Position numbers and translations under genes: made by a program. A model generated the notes under the pieces. The model was not told the origin of the DNA, did no database searches, and worked only from the letters and a program-made list of their open reading frames with translations. Of a stretch of DNA of 64,000 bases, positions 1 to 10,452 are shown in pieces. How positions within the stretch are numbered: the first letter of the stretch is position 1; every line of letters begins with the position of its first letter. This DNA is from Sipunculus nudus (lineage: Eukaryota > Annelida > Sipuncula > Golfingiida > Sipunculidae). The DNA lies in the NCBI GenBank assembly GCA_026874595.1, contig CM049320.1, positions 6,635,464 through 6,699,463 of the forward strand, read 5' to 3'.

Positions 1-496
1 CTCCCTTACCCTATAACCTGCACCTCCTTCCCCAATATTATTTCTATTTATTAGTCTACCTACTATCATTATTATCACTATTATTATTATTTCTGACCGT
101 GTTTCTGATTACGTTACCATTGACATTATTTTCGGGAACATATTATCTCCTAATCTTTTTAGATTAATATGTTTTACTTGCATTTTATTCAAAAGAATCA
201 CTCCTTTTCTTTTTTTAATTTTCGTACACTCTGAATTACTTTACTTTATTTCCTTTTCTTTTAAATTATTCGTTCAAACTTTATAGTACACTTTTTGTTA
301 TACCATTATTATTATTATTTTTATTCATATTAGTATTATTTATAATTTTTATTATTATTATTATTGTTATCAGTACTACGTTTGTTATTTTGTTTATATC
401 TGTTACAACATTTTTTGCATAACCTTCACTTGTTTTATATTTCTAAATTTAGCTTTATTATGTTACTTACGTTTATGTTTATTTTTTCCTTTACAT
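1..496. other. AT-rich single-copy flank with TTA/ATT runs
   Basis: No gene is visible. The stretch is strongly AT-rich with irregular ATT/TTA trinucleotide runs around 65-95 and 305-370. Short open frames here have no splice signals or protein-like composition. Confidence 0.7.
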
Positions 497-985
497 ACCG
501 GCTGCCTAGCATGGAACATCTAATGGGCCCGGTGGTCGGGGCGGGAGAGACAACTCCTGGGCCGGACAGAGCACTGGGAAATCGTACCTCCCCCTCCCTC
601 ATAGAGGGAGTAGGGTTGGGTATCCGGCTCGCGGCGCACCGTCGACCGATTAATCGGACCGATTTTGGCATTCGACAGGGGACTCAGTTAGCGACTACCA
701 TTGGAAATGGCGGGCTGTAACACGGAGGGCCGCACTTTGGACCCGGCCGCACTTTGGAGCCTTCGACGTGACGTCATAATATGGATGACGTCGACCTGCA
801 TTCGGTTTCGCGGAATTCCCGAGTGAAGCGATGTGTACTCACTGTACCCCGCCCACCCAGGGCATCATGGTTATAATATTACAAAATATCCAATCAGCAT
901 GTAAATACACTGTTCCCGGCATTATGGACTCTATACATTGTCGTTCCATCATATATAATCTCTGAACACGTTCCCATTTAATTAC
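497..985. other. GC-rich, CpG-containing island
   Basis: Composition changes abruptly from AT-rich to GC-rich at about 497 and returns to AT-rich after about 860. It contains a short direct repeat (the motif GGCCGCACTTTGGA occurs twice near 729-757) and two cAMP-response-type cores: TGACGTCA at 769-776 and GACGTC nearby at 787-792. It could be a promoter-like CpG island or the 5' part of an unrecognised retroelement, since Penelope-like terminal sequence begins just downstream. The open frames crossing it are short and occur on both strands, so no protein is claimed. Confidence 0.4.
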
Positions 986-1110
986 CACCTGACGACGAAG
1001 TCTTTGTACTTCGAAAGCTCGTGTGTTAATAAACTAGTTAGTCTATCTAAAAGGCGTCACTGTTTATCTTAACTTTCGCTTCAGCTACAGACTAACACGG
1101 CTATACCACT
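986..1110 (+). mobile_element. Penelope-like terminal fragment with hammerhead-like hairpin
   Basis: This resembles the non-coding terminal region of Penelope-like retroelements. It contains CTGACGA (989-995), a 6-bp hairpin stem CGAAGT/ACTTCG (996-1001 with 1008-1013) and a GAAA box (1013-1016), which is the layout of a hammerhead ribozyme core. The downstream part (about 1000-1075) recurs at about 4819-4896. The fragment ends against a (TA)n tract starting at 1117. Hammerhead motifs in the terminal repeats of this element class are established knowledge; whether this one is catalytically intact is unknown, because the base after the CTGACGA box is not the usual G. Confidence 0.45.
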
Positions 1111-1113
1111 TAT

Positions 1114-1116
<3 letters not shown>

Positions 1117-1178
<62 letters not shown>
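1117..1178. repeat. (TA)n microsatellite
   Basis: An uninterrupted TA dinucleotide run lies exactly between the Penelope-like fragment on its left and the inverted-repeat-bounded element on its right. Confidence 0.95.
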
Positions 1179-1181
<3 letters not shown>

Positions 1182-1316
1182 AATGAATACAAAAAGAAGA
1201 GAGACATCAACGCCAACATTTCAAACAATCATATTATTTGGATAACATGTACAGATTGTTGCTTAATTTTCAGCTACCCCTGTAGCCTTCGTCAAAGCGA
1301 GTGACTAACTGTAAAC
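1179..1316. repeat. Left inverted terminal repeat of Penelope-like element
   Basis: This arm is the reverse complement of 2231-2368 with a few mismatches. On the minus strand it contains a degenerate hammerhead-like core, a CTGACGA/CTGATGA-type box followed by a GCTAC/GTAGC hairpin and a GAA box. Confidence 0.8.
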
Positions 1317-1456
1317 AAAGCTGATAGTGTGACCCTTCGCTAGGTCAACGGGGCTGGCTTGCCAGCTATACCCATTAATCAATCTGATGTCGTGTCAGGA
1401 CTGGCCTGTGTATGTCCACATGAAAACAGGGCTGCTGGGGTGTCAAAGACAGGTAG

Positions 1457-2109
1457 GGGTTAGTCTCGAGGGGAAAAGTATGTGCTGCGTGCCGGGTATT
1501 TACAGAGAAAAGCCAAGTCTTTGTTAAATCCTTTTATGTGTGTACGTAGTGTATGAATGTGCCTTTGTTCTGATGTGAATCTGTCTTTGCTGGAGGGAAA
1601 GTTGCCTTTAAGGATGGTGCATGTTAAATCTCGAAGAGAATGGTCGGATTTGTTGAAATGTGCGGCCACGGGGAATCCGGGAGTGTTGTCGCGGATGGTT
1701 TTTTTGTGGTTGTTCATTCTGAGCCTGAATTTGGTGCCGGTTTCTCCTATATAATTTCCCTCCCCATTGGGGCATTTTTTTTACAAGTAATAAAGTAAAT
1801 GACATTTGAGGAACTGCAAGAAAAAGGGCCTGGCCTGAGGGTTATGTTAGATCCTGGGGACTGAAATGTGGGTTGGGTGTTTAAAATATCGCAAATCTCA
1901 CAGCGGCGGTCACCGTATTTGACATTCCCTGACGGGCTGTTCTGTTTGTGTAGTTTCGACTGGACAAGCATGCGTTTGAGGTTGGGAGGTTGTCTGTAAG
2001 CGACAACGGGAGGCGTGGAGAAAAGAGAATCTGTAGCGGGATTTAAATTAAAGTTATTCCAGCATTTTTGTATATTTTTGTTGATAGGGATGATGGCCGG
2101 GTGAAACAA
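1457..2109 (-). pseudogene. Frameshifted C-terminal part of Penelope-like polyprotein (linker plus GIY-YIG endonuclease)
   Basis: The minus-strand reading is split into two frames, 1747-2109 and 1460-1717. The first part carries the linker typical of these elements: PPVVAYRQPPNLK, the zinc-finger-like GDRRCEICD, and VIYFITCKK just before the nuclease. The second part continues as the GIY-YIG domain: NYIGETG can be read across the break, then PVAAHFNKSDHSLRD and a Glu-containing segment SSKDRFTSEQRHI. The break is one extra base in an 8-A run (plus-strand T's 1775-1782). Full-length family members also have an upstream reverse transcriptase of several hundred residues, which is absent here. 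The intact protein would nick target DNA for target-primed reverse transcription; this copy cannot. Recognition of the family is firm. Confidence 0.85.
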
Positions 2110-2230
2110 GAGTTTATCATCGGAGCCGGACCCAACAATTCTCTAAAAGGGTACGCAAACTTGATACTTTGTGGAACACACACCCCTCCTATCGTAAAAT
2201 TTCCTCGGTACAATCAGGCAACATCCACCC

Positions 2231-2368
2231 GTTTACAGTTAGTCACTCGCTCTGATGAAGGCTACAGGGGTAGCTGAACATTTAGCAACAATCTGTACAT
2301 GTTATCCCAATAATATGATTGTTTGAAATGTTGGCGTTGATGTCTCTCTTCTTTTTGTGTTCATTGAC
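2231..2368. repeat. Right inverted terminal repeat of Penelope-like element
   Basis: This arm is complementary to 1179-1316. On the plus strand it carries CTGATGA (2252-2258), a GCTAC...GTAGC hairpin (2261-2265 with 2270-2274) and GAAC directly after, a decayed form of the hammerhead-like terminal motif. Confidence 0.8.
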
Positions 2369-2399
2369 TGTCTTAAGCCAGCACCCGGAGAATTCAGAA

Positions 2400-2402
<3 letters not shown>

Positions 2403-2470
<68 letters not shown>
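2403..2470. repeat. Compound (TA)n(TG)n microsatellite
   Basis: TA repeats (about 2403-2446) pass directly into TG repeats (about 2447-2470). It lies 35 bp from the right arm of the Penelope-like element. Confidence 0.95.
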
Positions 2471-2471
<1 letters not shown>

Positions 2472-2472
2472 A

Positions 2473-3049
2473 TTTAGCATCAATTTGCATAATATTAATA
2501 TTCAATGATTAGCGATCTCATCGATAACTATTGCTGCCTTCTAACGATCCACTTACTGTGTGTCTTTATTAGGTAGTGTCATAAAACGCGATACAATCTT
2601 ATTCTGCGTAGGGAAGCTTTGATATTAATGTTATGGAAATTGGGATCTTTATTGCTTTGCATTTCAAGAATATCTGGACTATATCTTGGCCGCGACATAT
2701 TGGTAAAAAGGAGTGCTAGTCGCTTAGAGATAGACCATGGTTACACCCACATAATGAAAATACAATAATAAATTATCAGCTAAAATCTGGCTGGTCTACT
2801 GTGATCTATGACAGTAGGCTCTGGATAGTTAGGCATCTCATATGACCGAGCGCTTGCACAAATAGCGCCATGGGGAGTAGGTTCCTCTGAGGGAGATGGG
2901 GAGCTGTCGGTTTTGAGGAATGGCCTTTACTTAAGGTTATGGGGATTTAAAACTTTCTGCAATGCATTTTCTCTTAATAGAACAACGGTTAAATTATCCT
3001 CCGGGAGAGGGAGCCCCAGGCGAGAACAAAATGAAGGGCCCAAGGCAAG
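2473..3049. other. Spacer, no gene seen
   Basis: AT-rich DNA without recognisable exons, RNA genes or repeats. Short open frames over 2913-3155 on both strands are explained by the GC-rich minisatellite that follows. Confidence 0.5.
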
Positions 3050-3455
3050 CAATAAGTTCTCTGAATGCTCCGGTAGGGTGAGCCCCCCGCGGTCATACAC
3101 AGAGGGGTCCCATCTAACAATTCCGCAAATTGCCGGCAATTTAGCAACTATGTAGTTCTCTGAATCCTCCGGTAGGGTGAGCCCTGGGGATCATACACAG
3201 AGGGGTCCCAATCTAGCAATTCCGCAAATTGCCGGCAATTTAGCAACTTTGTTGTTCTCTGAATCCTACGGTAGGGTGAGCCCCGGGGATCATACACTGA
3301 GAGGCCCTCATCTAGCAATTCCGCATATTGTTGGCAATTTAGCAACTTTGTAGTTCTCGGAATCCTCCGGTAGGGTGAGCCCCCGACAGTCTTACACGGA
3401 GGGGTCCCCATCTAGCAATTCCGCAAATTGCCGGCAATTTAGCAACTTTGTAGTT
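3050..3455. repeat. 98-bp minisatellite, about four copies
   Basis: The block containing GGTAGGGTGAGCCCC, an ACACAGAGGGGTCCC-like box and CAATTCCGCAAATTGCCGGC recurs with starts near 3053, 3151, 3250 and 3350. Copies differ by substitutions. Each holds a short palindrome around GCAAATTGCCGGCAATTTAGC. The open frames over it on the minus strand (about 3148-3411) follow from the period and are not treated as genes. Confidence 0.85.
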
Positions 3456-3506
3456 TAATTATTAAATATCGAGTCTTCTTTCACCATTACCATTGGCCGA
3501 CACCGG

Positions 3507-4216
3507 ATAGTTGTTACTTTTATTGTAAACAGTTTCAGATACTTTAACCATGTTAACCACAAAATCTAAACACTGTTACTGTTAGTTCTATAAGTAGTTG
3601 CTGTAGTACATTAACCACTGTTTACTTGGGATATTATAATCATTTTTAACTTAGAAATATGCCTACTTACTTGGCTACTGGTGGTACTCGATGGTGCTGT
3701 AGCCGACCCAGACTGGTGCCTCCATCACACTAATTATGATGTTTGGTTTTTAAGTTCTGTTATAGCCCTGACCGGGTTTACATATTGGCCATATAAATAT
3801 TATTACTTTTTTTTATATTTGCTCAAAAATATGAATGACAGTTTAACATTTCAGCAAATCTGAAACTGCAGTCAGCAAAAATGTGTAAGTGATAAGTGTT
3901 TAATGATGACCTTTTCCCTCCGATATATTATACAGAGACATAAATTCTGTTTGGTCGGTTTTCTCTAATATTACTGATTACTAATTCTTGACTCTCCTAT
4001 CAGCATTAACTATCTGCTGGCCCTGGGCAATTGTTAATTATACTGTAAACAGTTTCAGATGTTTACCAATATTTTGAACACTGTTACTGTTAATGTTAAT
4101 AGTCGAAGTAGTGAGTACAACTAACTGTAAGTGATACTATTATTATTTTTAACTCACAACAACTGATTAGGCTACCAGTGGTGCTTGATTGTGCTGGACT
4201 TGGCCCAGACTGGTAT
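3507..4216 (+). repeat. Diverged direct duplication (about 3507-3722 and 4026-4216)
   Basis: Two stretches about 0.5 kb apart share, in the same order, TGTAAACAGTTTCAGAT, AACACTGTTACTGTTA, TTTTTAACT, GGCTACTGGTGG or GGCTACCAGTGG, and CCAGACTGGT. Intervening bases have diverged with small indels. This is an old local duplication or two copies of an unnamed interspersed repeat. No coding sequence is apparent. Confidence 0.6.
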
Positions 4217-4818
4217 CGCTATTGCATTGTTGGGCTGCTGGGGTATTATTGGTGTGTTATTAGAATGTTAATATGCATGTTTGTCTTCATTGATGTTTTG
4301 ACATACATCTGAATTAGTTGCAGATGGTATTTATAACTTATTATTATTACTTTTGATTAATTATTGTCATTTCATTCCCCTTTTTGAATTGGAACCTTCA
4401 CTTTTAGATTAAGGTTTAAAGTACTATAATACTATTAAATATGTGTTTAGATGATATTACTGAACAGTCACCCAGTATATATTTGCAGTATCCATCTATC
4501 ACATTGGGTAAAGAGAATGTAAATAGAATAAATATTCATAAATCAATTATTTAAATTCAATAAATAATAATGAAAGAATATTAATATTGTACTATTAGGG
4601 ATAATACCAGTCAACCAGACTTATAAATCAACCTGGATAAAGGAATTTGCAGTACAGTGTCTGTATTAGACATCTTCAACTTGGTTATTTTGCTGAAACC
4701 TTGTATAGCCTAATATTTAAATGAGGTTAAATGAGCTTATTTAGTTCTAGTAATTTAATATACATCTATATTACCATTACCATTTATGCTGACATTTATA
4801 TAATTTAAGTGGAATATA
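4217..4818. other. AT-rich spacer, nothing recognised
   Basis: No exon-like open frame, RNA gene or repeat was seen here. Confidence 0.5.
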
Positions 4819-4895
4819 AGTCTTTCTACTTCGAAAGCTCGTGTGTTAATAAACTAGTTAGTCTATCTAAAAGGCGTCCCTGATCTTAATTTTCG

Positions 4896-4943
<48 letters not shown>
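4819..4943 (+). mobile_element. Second Penelope-like terminal fragment abutting (TA)n
   Basis: Positions 4819-4896 match about 1000-1075 closely, including TACTTCGAAAGCTCGTGTG and the following AATAAACTAGTTAGTC. The CTGACGA part of the hammerhead-like motif is missing, so the fragment is truncated. It runs directly into a (TA)n tract (about 4897-4943). Confidence 0.6.
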
Positions 4944-4951
<8 letters not shown>

Positions 4952-5345
4952 GAACATGTACTCAGAACATGTAAACAGACTACAAGGGAACCATCCGGAC
5001 TCTGCTTTTTTACAATGCCAGTTAGTCGGACCACAAAATTATATAACAAACTGTGCTATACCAAATAATGCTTTTGAGCATTCCGACTATCAAAACCGTA
5101 ACCGTAGCTGTCACGTTTTTAATATCCTCACGTCATATCATTCAGTAATATGTGTGTGACCCACTCTTTGTTTAATGTTTAATATGTTTCTCCCTTACTG
5201 ATACCGGTAGCTTAGTGTATTAAGATACTTCAATTCTGTTTCTGTTATTGCAGATTCAAATACATGTGGCCTGATGATTGTCGCATTTATCATAAATGCA
5301 ACATGAAACCTCAGGTAGCCATAAACATGTAAAGCCACTCGAACC
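4944..5345. other. Spacer, nothing recognised
   Basis: No supported gene. The open frame at 4950-5159 has no splice context and no family resemblance. Confidence 0.45.
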
Positions 5346-5347
5346 CA

Positions 5348-5407
<60 letters not shown>
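5346..5407. repeat. (TA)n microsatellite at the left edge of the tandem units
   Basis: Sequence to its right (from 5408) is found again at 22886, 28118 and 47706, each time directly after a (TA)n tract. Sequence to its left is not repeated. The duplication boundary therefore falls inside or at this tract. Confidence 0.9.
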
Positions 5408-5413
<6 letters not shown>

Positions 5414-5693
5414 GCACCCTATATGTTTACTTTAAACAATATACATTTTACATTTTGACTCTAAAGATTCAGAACTTCATATTCTAGATAACATAATTTG
5501 TCAAATTTTCAATCACTGTGCTATTATATACTGTTCATGTTTTGGCACTTACATATGTCATTGTATGCAAAACTGATTAGAACCCTTAAACGTTACAGTT
5601 ATTTAATAAGGGAAAACCTGACAGTTTTGTTTTACTAATACAATTCCTAAAATTATTTGAATATGGTATTTACATGGCATGCTTTGTTTGATT

Positions 5694-5749
5694 AAATTTT
5701 CGGGGTCATGTGCTTGCTATTAAATAAATTTTCGGGGTCATGTGCTTGC
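5694..5749 (+). repeat. Two-copy 32-bp direct repeat
   Basis: AAATTTTCGGGGTCATGTGC plus TTGC occurs at 5694-5717 and 5726-5749. The same doublet recurs at about 23185-23236, 28413-28468 and 48000-48055. Confidence 0.85.
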
Positions 5750-5752
5750 AGT

Positions 5753-6679
5753 ATATGAAGTTGAAAATTGACTCTTGTGGTGGGTTTTCGTATGATATTA
5801 TAACTGAGAAGGAAACAAAATTGCACGTTTTATAAAGATGACCAATAGGCTATTCATAATATTTTACATAAACAAGAAGAATTTATCTCCTTAAAAGAAA
5901 AACAAGTGTTTGTAATAGGGTAAAATTTTAAATTATCATGAACAAGTTTGGAATTCTAGAGAGTTACTAGTGAGTGAGCCGTCCACACATAAATGCCTTC
6001 TGGCGTCAACAATATGTAATAGGCCTTTAAAAGGCCAAAACTATAAGAAATAAAATATATGAGAACCTAATAAAATCGGTATACACTAATTTTCCCTTTA
6101 GAGATACACCATGAGTGTCACTTTCAATGATATGTGTTCAGTTTTATCATGCCCTTCCGACTGCCAAAACTGATTCTTGACGCTGGTAGGTTACTCCATT
6201 GAACATCTTCTTTTAATTTTATTTAAAAATTTAGAAGTTAAAAAGTGTGACTGGTTGTTAGAGCCTGGTGCCATTTTGCCCCGCCGCAAGCCGAGCAAAG
6301 ATCAAGCCGAGCCGACCCGCGTTAATCAGGAAGCGCCGCTGTTTTTTTATTAAGCCGAAGTGAGCCGATTTTGTGCAGTTCAGTTTGTTTTGAGGAAAAA
6401 AAGTAATACAAAATATATATCTTTTACTATTATAATCGCCCGAAACATAAACAAACTGACACAGTTAAACAGTCCATAAAAGCTTTTCATTCGAACAAAA
6501 TCAGACAATGGCGCGTATTCTCTGGCGAGTGCTTGGGTGGATAAAGCGGAGGAACAGGGGGCGCGCACCTCTGTTTCGACAACAGAAATGCAGGAATTAT
6601 AATAAGTAACCATGTGCCGGAATTCTTAACTGGCCCCGTTTCCCTCCCTAAATTTCTGTATGCGAGAGATACATATAAA
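5753..6679. other. Spacer before the 123-bp array, no secure gene
   Basis: Mostly AT-rich, with a small GC-rich patch at about 6270-6360 built of AAGCCGAG-type motifs. A minus-strand open frame at 6380-6613 (copy at 48669-48902) has an acceptor-like CGAAACAG and some protein-like character. It has no donor in a sensible place, so it is not called as an exon. Confidence 0.4.
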
Positions 6680-9631
6680 GATCATTAACCCATATGGTAT
6701 ACTGATAAATGTGCCAGGGTGTTGAGCCTCTTTTCTGATATAATGTATCCTGAACATTAAGATAACGTTTACAGCTATAGGTCAGGTAGAAAATATGGTT
6801 AAGACCATTAACCCATGTGGTATACTGATAAATGTGCCAGGGTGTTGAGCCTCTTTTCTGATATAATGTATCCTGAACATTAAGATAACGTTTACAGCTA
6901 TAGGTCAGGTAGAAAATATGGTTAAGACCATTAACCCATGTGGTATACTGATAAATGTGCCAGGGTGTTGAGCCTCTTTTCTGATATAATGTATCCTGAA
7001 CATTAAGATAACGTTTACAGCTATAGGTCAGGTAGAAAATATGGTTAAGACCATTAACCCATGTGGTATACTGATAAATGTGCCAGGGTGTTTAGCCTCT
7101 TTTCTGATATAATGTATCCTGAAAATTAAGATAACGTTTACAGCTATAGGTCAGGTAGAAAATATGGTTAAGACCATTAACCCATGTGGTATACTGATAA
7201 ATGTGCCAGGGTGTTGAGCCTCTTTTCTGATATAATGTATCCTGAACATTAAGATAACGTTTACAGCTATAGGGCAGGTAGAAAATATGGTTAAGACCAT
7301 TAACCCATGTGGTATACTGATAAATGTGCCATGGTGTGGAGCCTCTTTTCTGATATAATGTATCCTGAACATTAAGATAACGTTTACAGCTATAGGTCAG
7401 GTAGAAAATATGGTTAAGACCATTAACCCATGTGGTATACTGATAAATGTGCCAGGGTGTTGAGCCTCTTTTCTGATATAATGTATCCTGAACATTAAGA
7501 TAACGTTTACAGCTATAGGTCAGGTAGAAAATATGGTTAAGACCATTAACCCATGTGGTATACTGATAAATGTGCCAGGGTGTTGAGCCTCTTTTCTGAT
7601 ATAATGTATCCTGAACATTAAGATAACGTTTACAGCTATAGGTCAGGTAGAAAATATGGTTAAGACCATTAACCCATGTGGTATACTGATAAATGTGCCA
7701 GGGTGTTGAGCCTCTTTTCTGATATAATGTATCCTGAACATTAAGATAACGTTTACAGCTATAGGTCAGGTAGAAAATATGGTTAAGACCATTAACCCAT
7801 GTGGTATACTGATAAATGTGCCAGGGTGTTGAGCCTCTTTTCTGATATAATGTATCCTGAACATTAAGATAACGTTTACAGCTATAGGTCAGGTAGAAAA
7901 TATGGTTAAGACCATTAACCCATGTGGTATACTGATAAATGTGCCAGGGTGTTGAGCCTCTTTTCTGATATAATGTATCCTGAACATTAAGATAACGTTT
8001 ACAGCTATAGGTCAGGTAGATAATATGGTTAAGACCATTAACCCATGTGGTATACTGATAAATGTGCCAGGGTGTTGAGCCTCTTTTCTGATATAATGTA
8101 TCCTGAACATTAAGATAACGTTTACAGCTATAGGTCAGGTAGAAAATATGGTTAAGACCATTAACCCATGTGGTATACTGATAAATGTGCCAGGGTGTTG
8201 AGCCTCTTTTCTGATATAATGTATCCTGAACATTAAGATAACGTTTACAGCTATAGGTCAGGTAGAAAATATGGTTAAGACCATTAACCCATGTGGTATA
8301 CTGATAAATGTGCCAGGGTGTTGAGCCTCTTTTCTGATATAATGTATCCTGAACATTAAGATAACGTTTACAGCTATAGGTCAGGTAGAAAATATGGTTA
8401 AGACCATTAACCCATGTGGTATACTGATAAATGTGCCAGGGTGTTGAGCCTCTTTTCTGATATAATGTATCCTGAACATTAAGATAACGTTTACAGCTAT
8501 AGGTCAGGTAGAAAATATGGTTAAGACCATTAACCCATGTGGTATACTGATAAATGTGCCAGGGTGTTGAGCCTCTTTTCTGATATAATGTATCCTGAAC
8601 ATTAAGATAACGTTTACAGCTATAGGTCAGGTAGAAAATATGGTTAAGACCATTAACCCATGTGGTATACTGATAAATGTGCCAGGGTGTTGAGCCTCTT
8701 TTCTGATATAATGTATCCTGAACATTAAGATAACGTTTACAGCTATAGGTCAGGTAGAAAATATGGTTAAGACCATTAACCCATGTGGTATACTGATAAA
8801 TGTGCCAGGGTGTTGAGCCTCTTTTCTGATATAATGTATCCTGAACATTAAGATAACGTTTACAGCTATAGGTCAGGTAGATAATATGGTTAAGACCATT
8901 AACCCATGTGGTATACTGATAAATGTGCCAGGGTGTTGAGCCTCTTTTCTGATATAATGTATCCTGAACATTAAGATAACGTTTACAGCTATAGGTCAGG
9001 TAGAAAATATGGTTAAGACCATTAACCCATGTGGTATACTGATAAATGTGCCAGGGTGTTGAGCCTCTTTTCTGATATAATGTATCCTGAACATTAAGAT
9101 AACGTTTACAGCTATAGGTCAGGTAGAAAATATGGTTAAGACCATTAACCCATGTGGTATACTGATAAATGTGCCAGGGTGTTGAGCCTCTTTTCTGATA
9201 TAATGTATCCTGAACATTAAGATAACGTTTACAGCTATAGGTCAGGTAGAAAATATGGTTAAGACCATTAACCCATGTGGTATACTGATAAATGTGCCAG
9301 GGTGTTGAGCCTCTTTTCTGATATAATGTATCCTGAACATTAAGATAACGTTTACAGCTATAGGTCAGGTAGAAAATATGGTTAAGACCATTAACCCATG
9401 TGGTATACTGATAAATGTGCCAGGGTGTTGAGCCTCTTTTCTGATATAATGTATCCTGAACATTAAGATAACGTTTACAGCTATAGGTCAGGTAGAAAAT
9501 ATGGTTAAGACCATTAACCCATGTGGTATACTGATAAATGTGCCAGGGTGTTGAGCCTCTTTTCTGATATAATGTATCCTGAACATTAAGATAACGTTTA
9601 CAGCTATAGGTCAGGTAGATAATATGGTTAG
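6680..9631 (-). repeat. 123-bp minisatellite array, 24 copies (unit 1)
   Basis: The unit starts GACCATTAACCCATGTGG and ends TAGAAAATATGGTTAA. The spacing is exactly 123 bp (starts at 6680, 6803 and so on). Copies are almost identical, with scattered variants such as TAGATAATATGG at about 8010, 8880 and 9620. Because 123 is divisible by three and one minus-strand frame lacks a stop, a continuous 859-codon frame (7092-9671) arises with a 41-residue period containing LTYSCKRYLNVQDTLYQKRG. There is no signal peptide, family match or codon evidence for a protein. Each unit contains one AGGTCA. Confidence 0.95.
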
Positions 9632-10452
9632 GTCGAACATTCCGCAGAGCAGAGTATATGGTTCTTGTCATATTAGTTCATCGGGAAGATCCTTCATGTC
9701 GTAAGATGGTTGCTGCTATATGTCATAGACTGAAAATTCATGTCATAGGAAACATTACAGGTCATAGGTCATGCGGAAAAACCTTCATGTTATAGGTATT
9801 TTATCATAGATCACATGTCACAGACCAAACGTTTGCGCCTCCTCGTAATAGGCCATAAGTCAGGACGTACTGCCTGTAGGTCAAAGGTAAGCTACAGTTC
9901 ATCAACTACGTCATAAACATATCATTCGAGCCATAGATCACAGGTCATAGGTCATGAGGATATATTTCATTTCCTAGGTCAAAGGTTACATTGTTTCTAT
10001 TTCAGATCACAGGGCGAGTCATTAATATCATAGGTCATAAGGCAGGTCTAAGATGTCAAGGCACAGGTTTCCTCATGGGTTAGAACCTACTTTTCGGTGG
10101 CCACGAATTGTTCTATTCGGAGGGCATAGAAGTCGTTTCTTATATGTCATTCTGATAGGTCATAACCCAGGTTATATGCTATTTTGTGCACACCAATGGC
10201 ACAGGTCAGACGGTATTCTTTCATTCAATAGGTCAAAGAGCGGGTTATATAGGTCATGAGGCAGGTTATAGTGCCAGACACTGGTCGAAGGATAGATTGC
10301 TTACGTCATAGGTCACATGTATGTTGGTATTAGGGCATACTTAAATAGGGTTATGGTCATTTAGGCCATGAACGGGAAATGAATGGGTAACGTTATAGGT
10401 CATGGTCAAGTATATAGATTATATAGGTCATGTAGTTCATAGGTAAGGTGGA
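9632..10452 (+). repeat. AGGTCA/TAGGTCAT-rich degenerate repeat (unit 1)
   Basis: The motif TAGGTCAT and variants recur every few tens of bases. Two direct repeats with 1-bp spacing, AGGTCATAGGTCA, lie at 9759-9771 and 9942-9954, the DR1 arrangement bound by RXR/HNF4-type nuclear receptors. Open frames such as 10053-10259 are not supported as genes. The block ends at the 1.9-kb deletion junction (10452/10453). Confidence 0.6.

Larger units (their letters stand above)
1179..2368 (-). mobile_element. Penelope-like retroelement remnant with inverted terminal repeats
   Basis: A 1.19-kb element is bounded by a 138-bp near-perfect inverted repeat (1179-1316 and 2231-2368). Between the arms, on the minus strand, lies the 3' end of a Penelope-like polyprotein: the zinc-binding linker and the GIY-YIG endonuclease. 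No reverse transcriptase remains. The left side abuts the (TA)n tract ending at 1178, and another (TA)n/(TG)n tract begins at 2403. Terminal repeats in inverted orientation and insertion next to microsatellites are known habits of this class. The element is inactive: 5' truncated and frameshifted. Confidence 0.75.

Noticed and set aside
364-720. 118-codon frame over the GC-rich island
   Set aside because: Half of it is low-complexity AT-rich sequence, the opposite strand is equally open, and no domain or splice signal is visible.
6380-6613. Minus-strand frame with acceptor-like CGAAACAG and readable residues
   Set aside because: No donor or polyadenylation signal in a fitting place, the residues run into an AT-rich hydrophobic tail, and joining it to the neighbouring exons in phase gives an early stop.
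6680-9631. CRISPR-like array
   Set aside because: Contiguous 123-bp repeats with no spacers, in an animal-type genome.
7092-9671. 859-codon minus-strand open frame with 41-residue repeats
   Set aside because: Explained by a stop-free frame in a 123-bp repeat. No signal peptide, domain or codon-level constraint; differences among copies are not biased to synonymous sites; the frame is broken by one base in unit 2.
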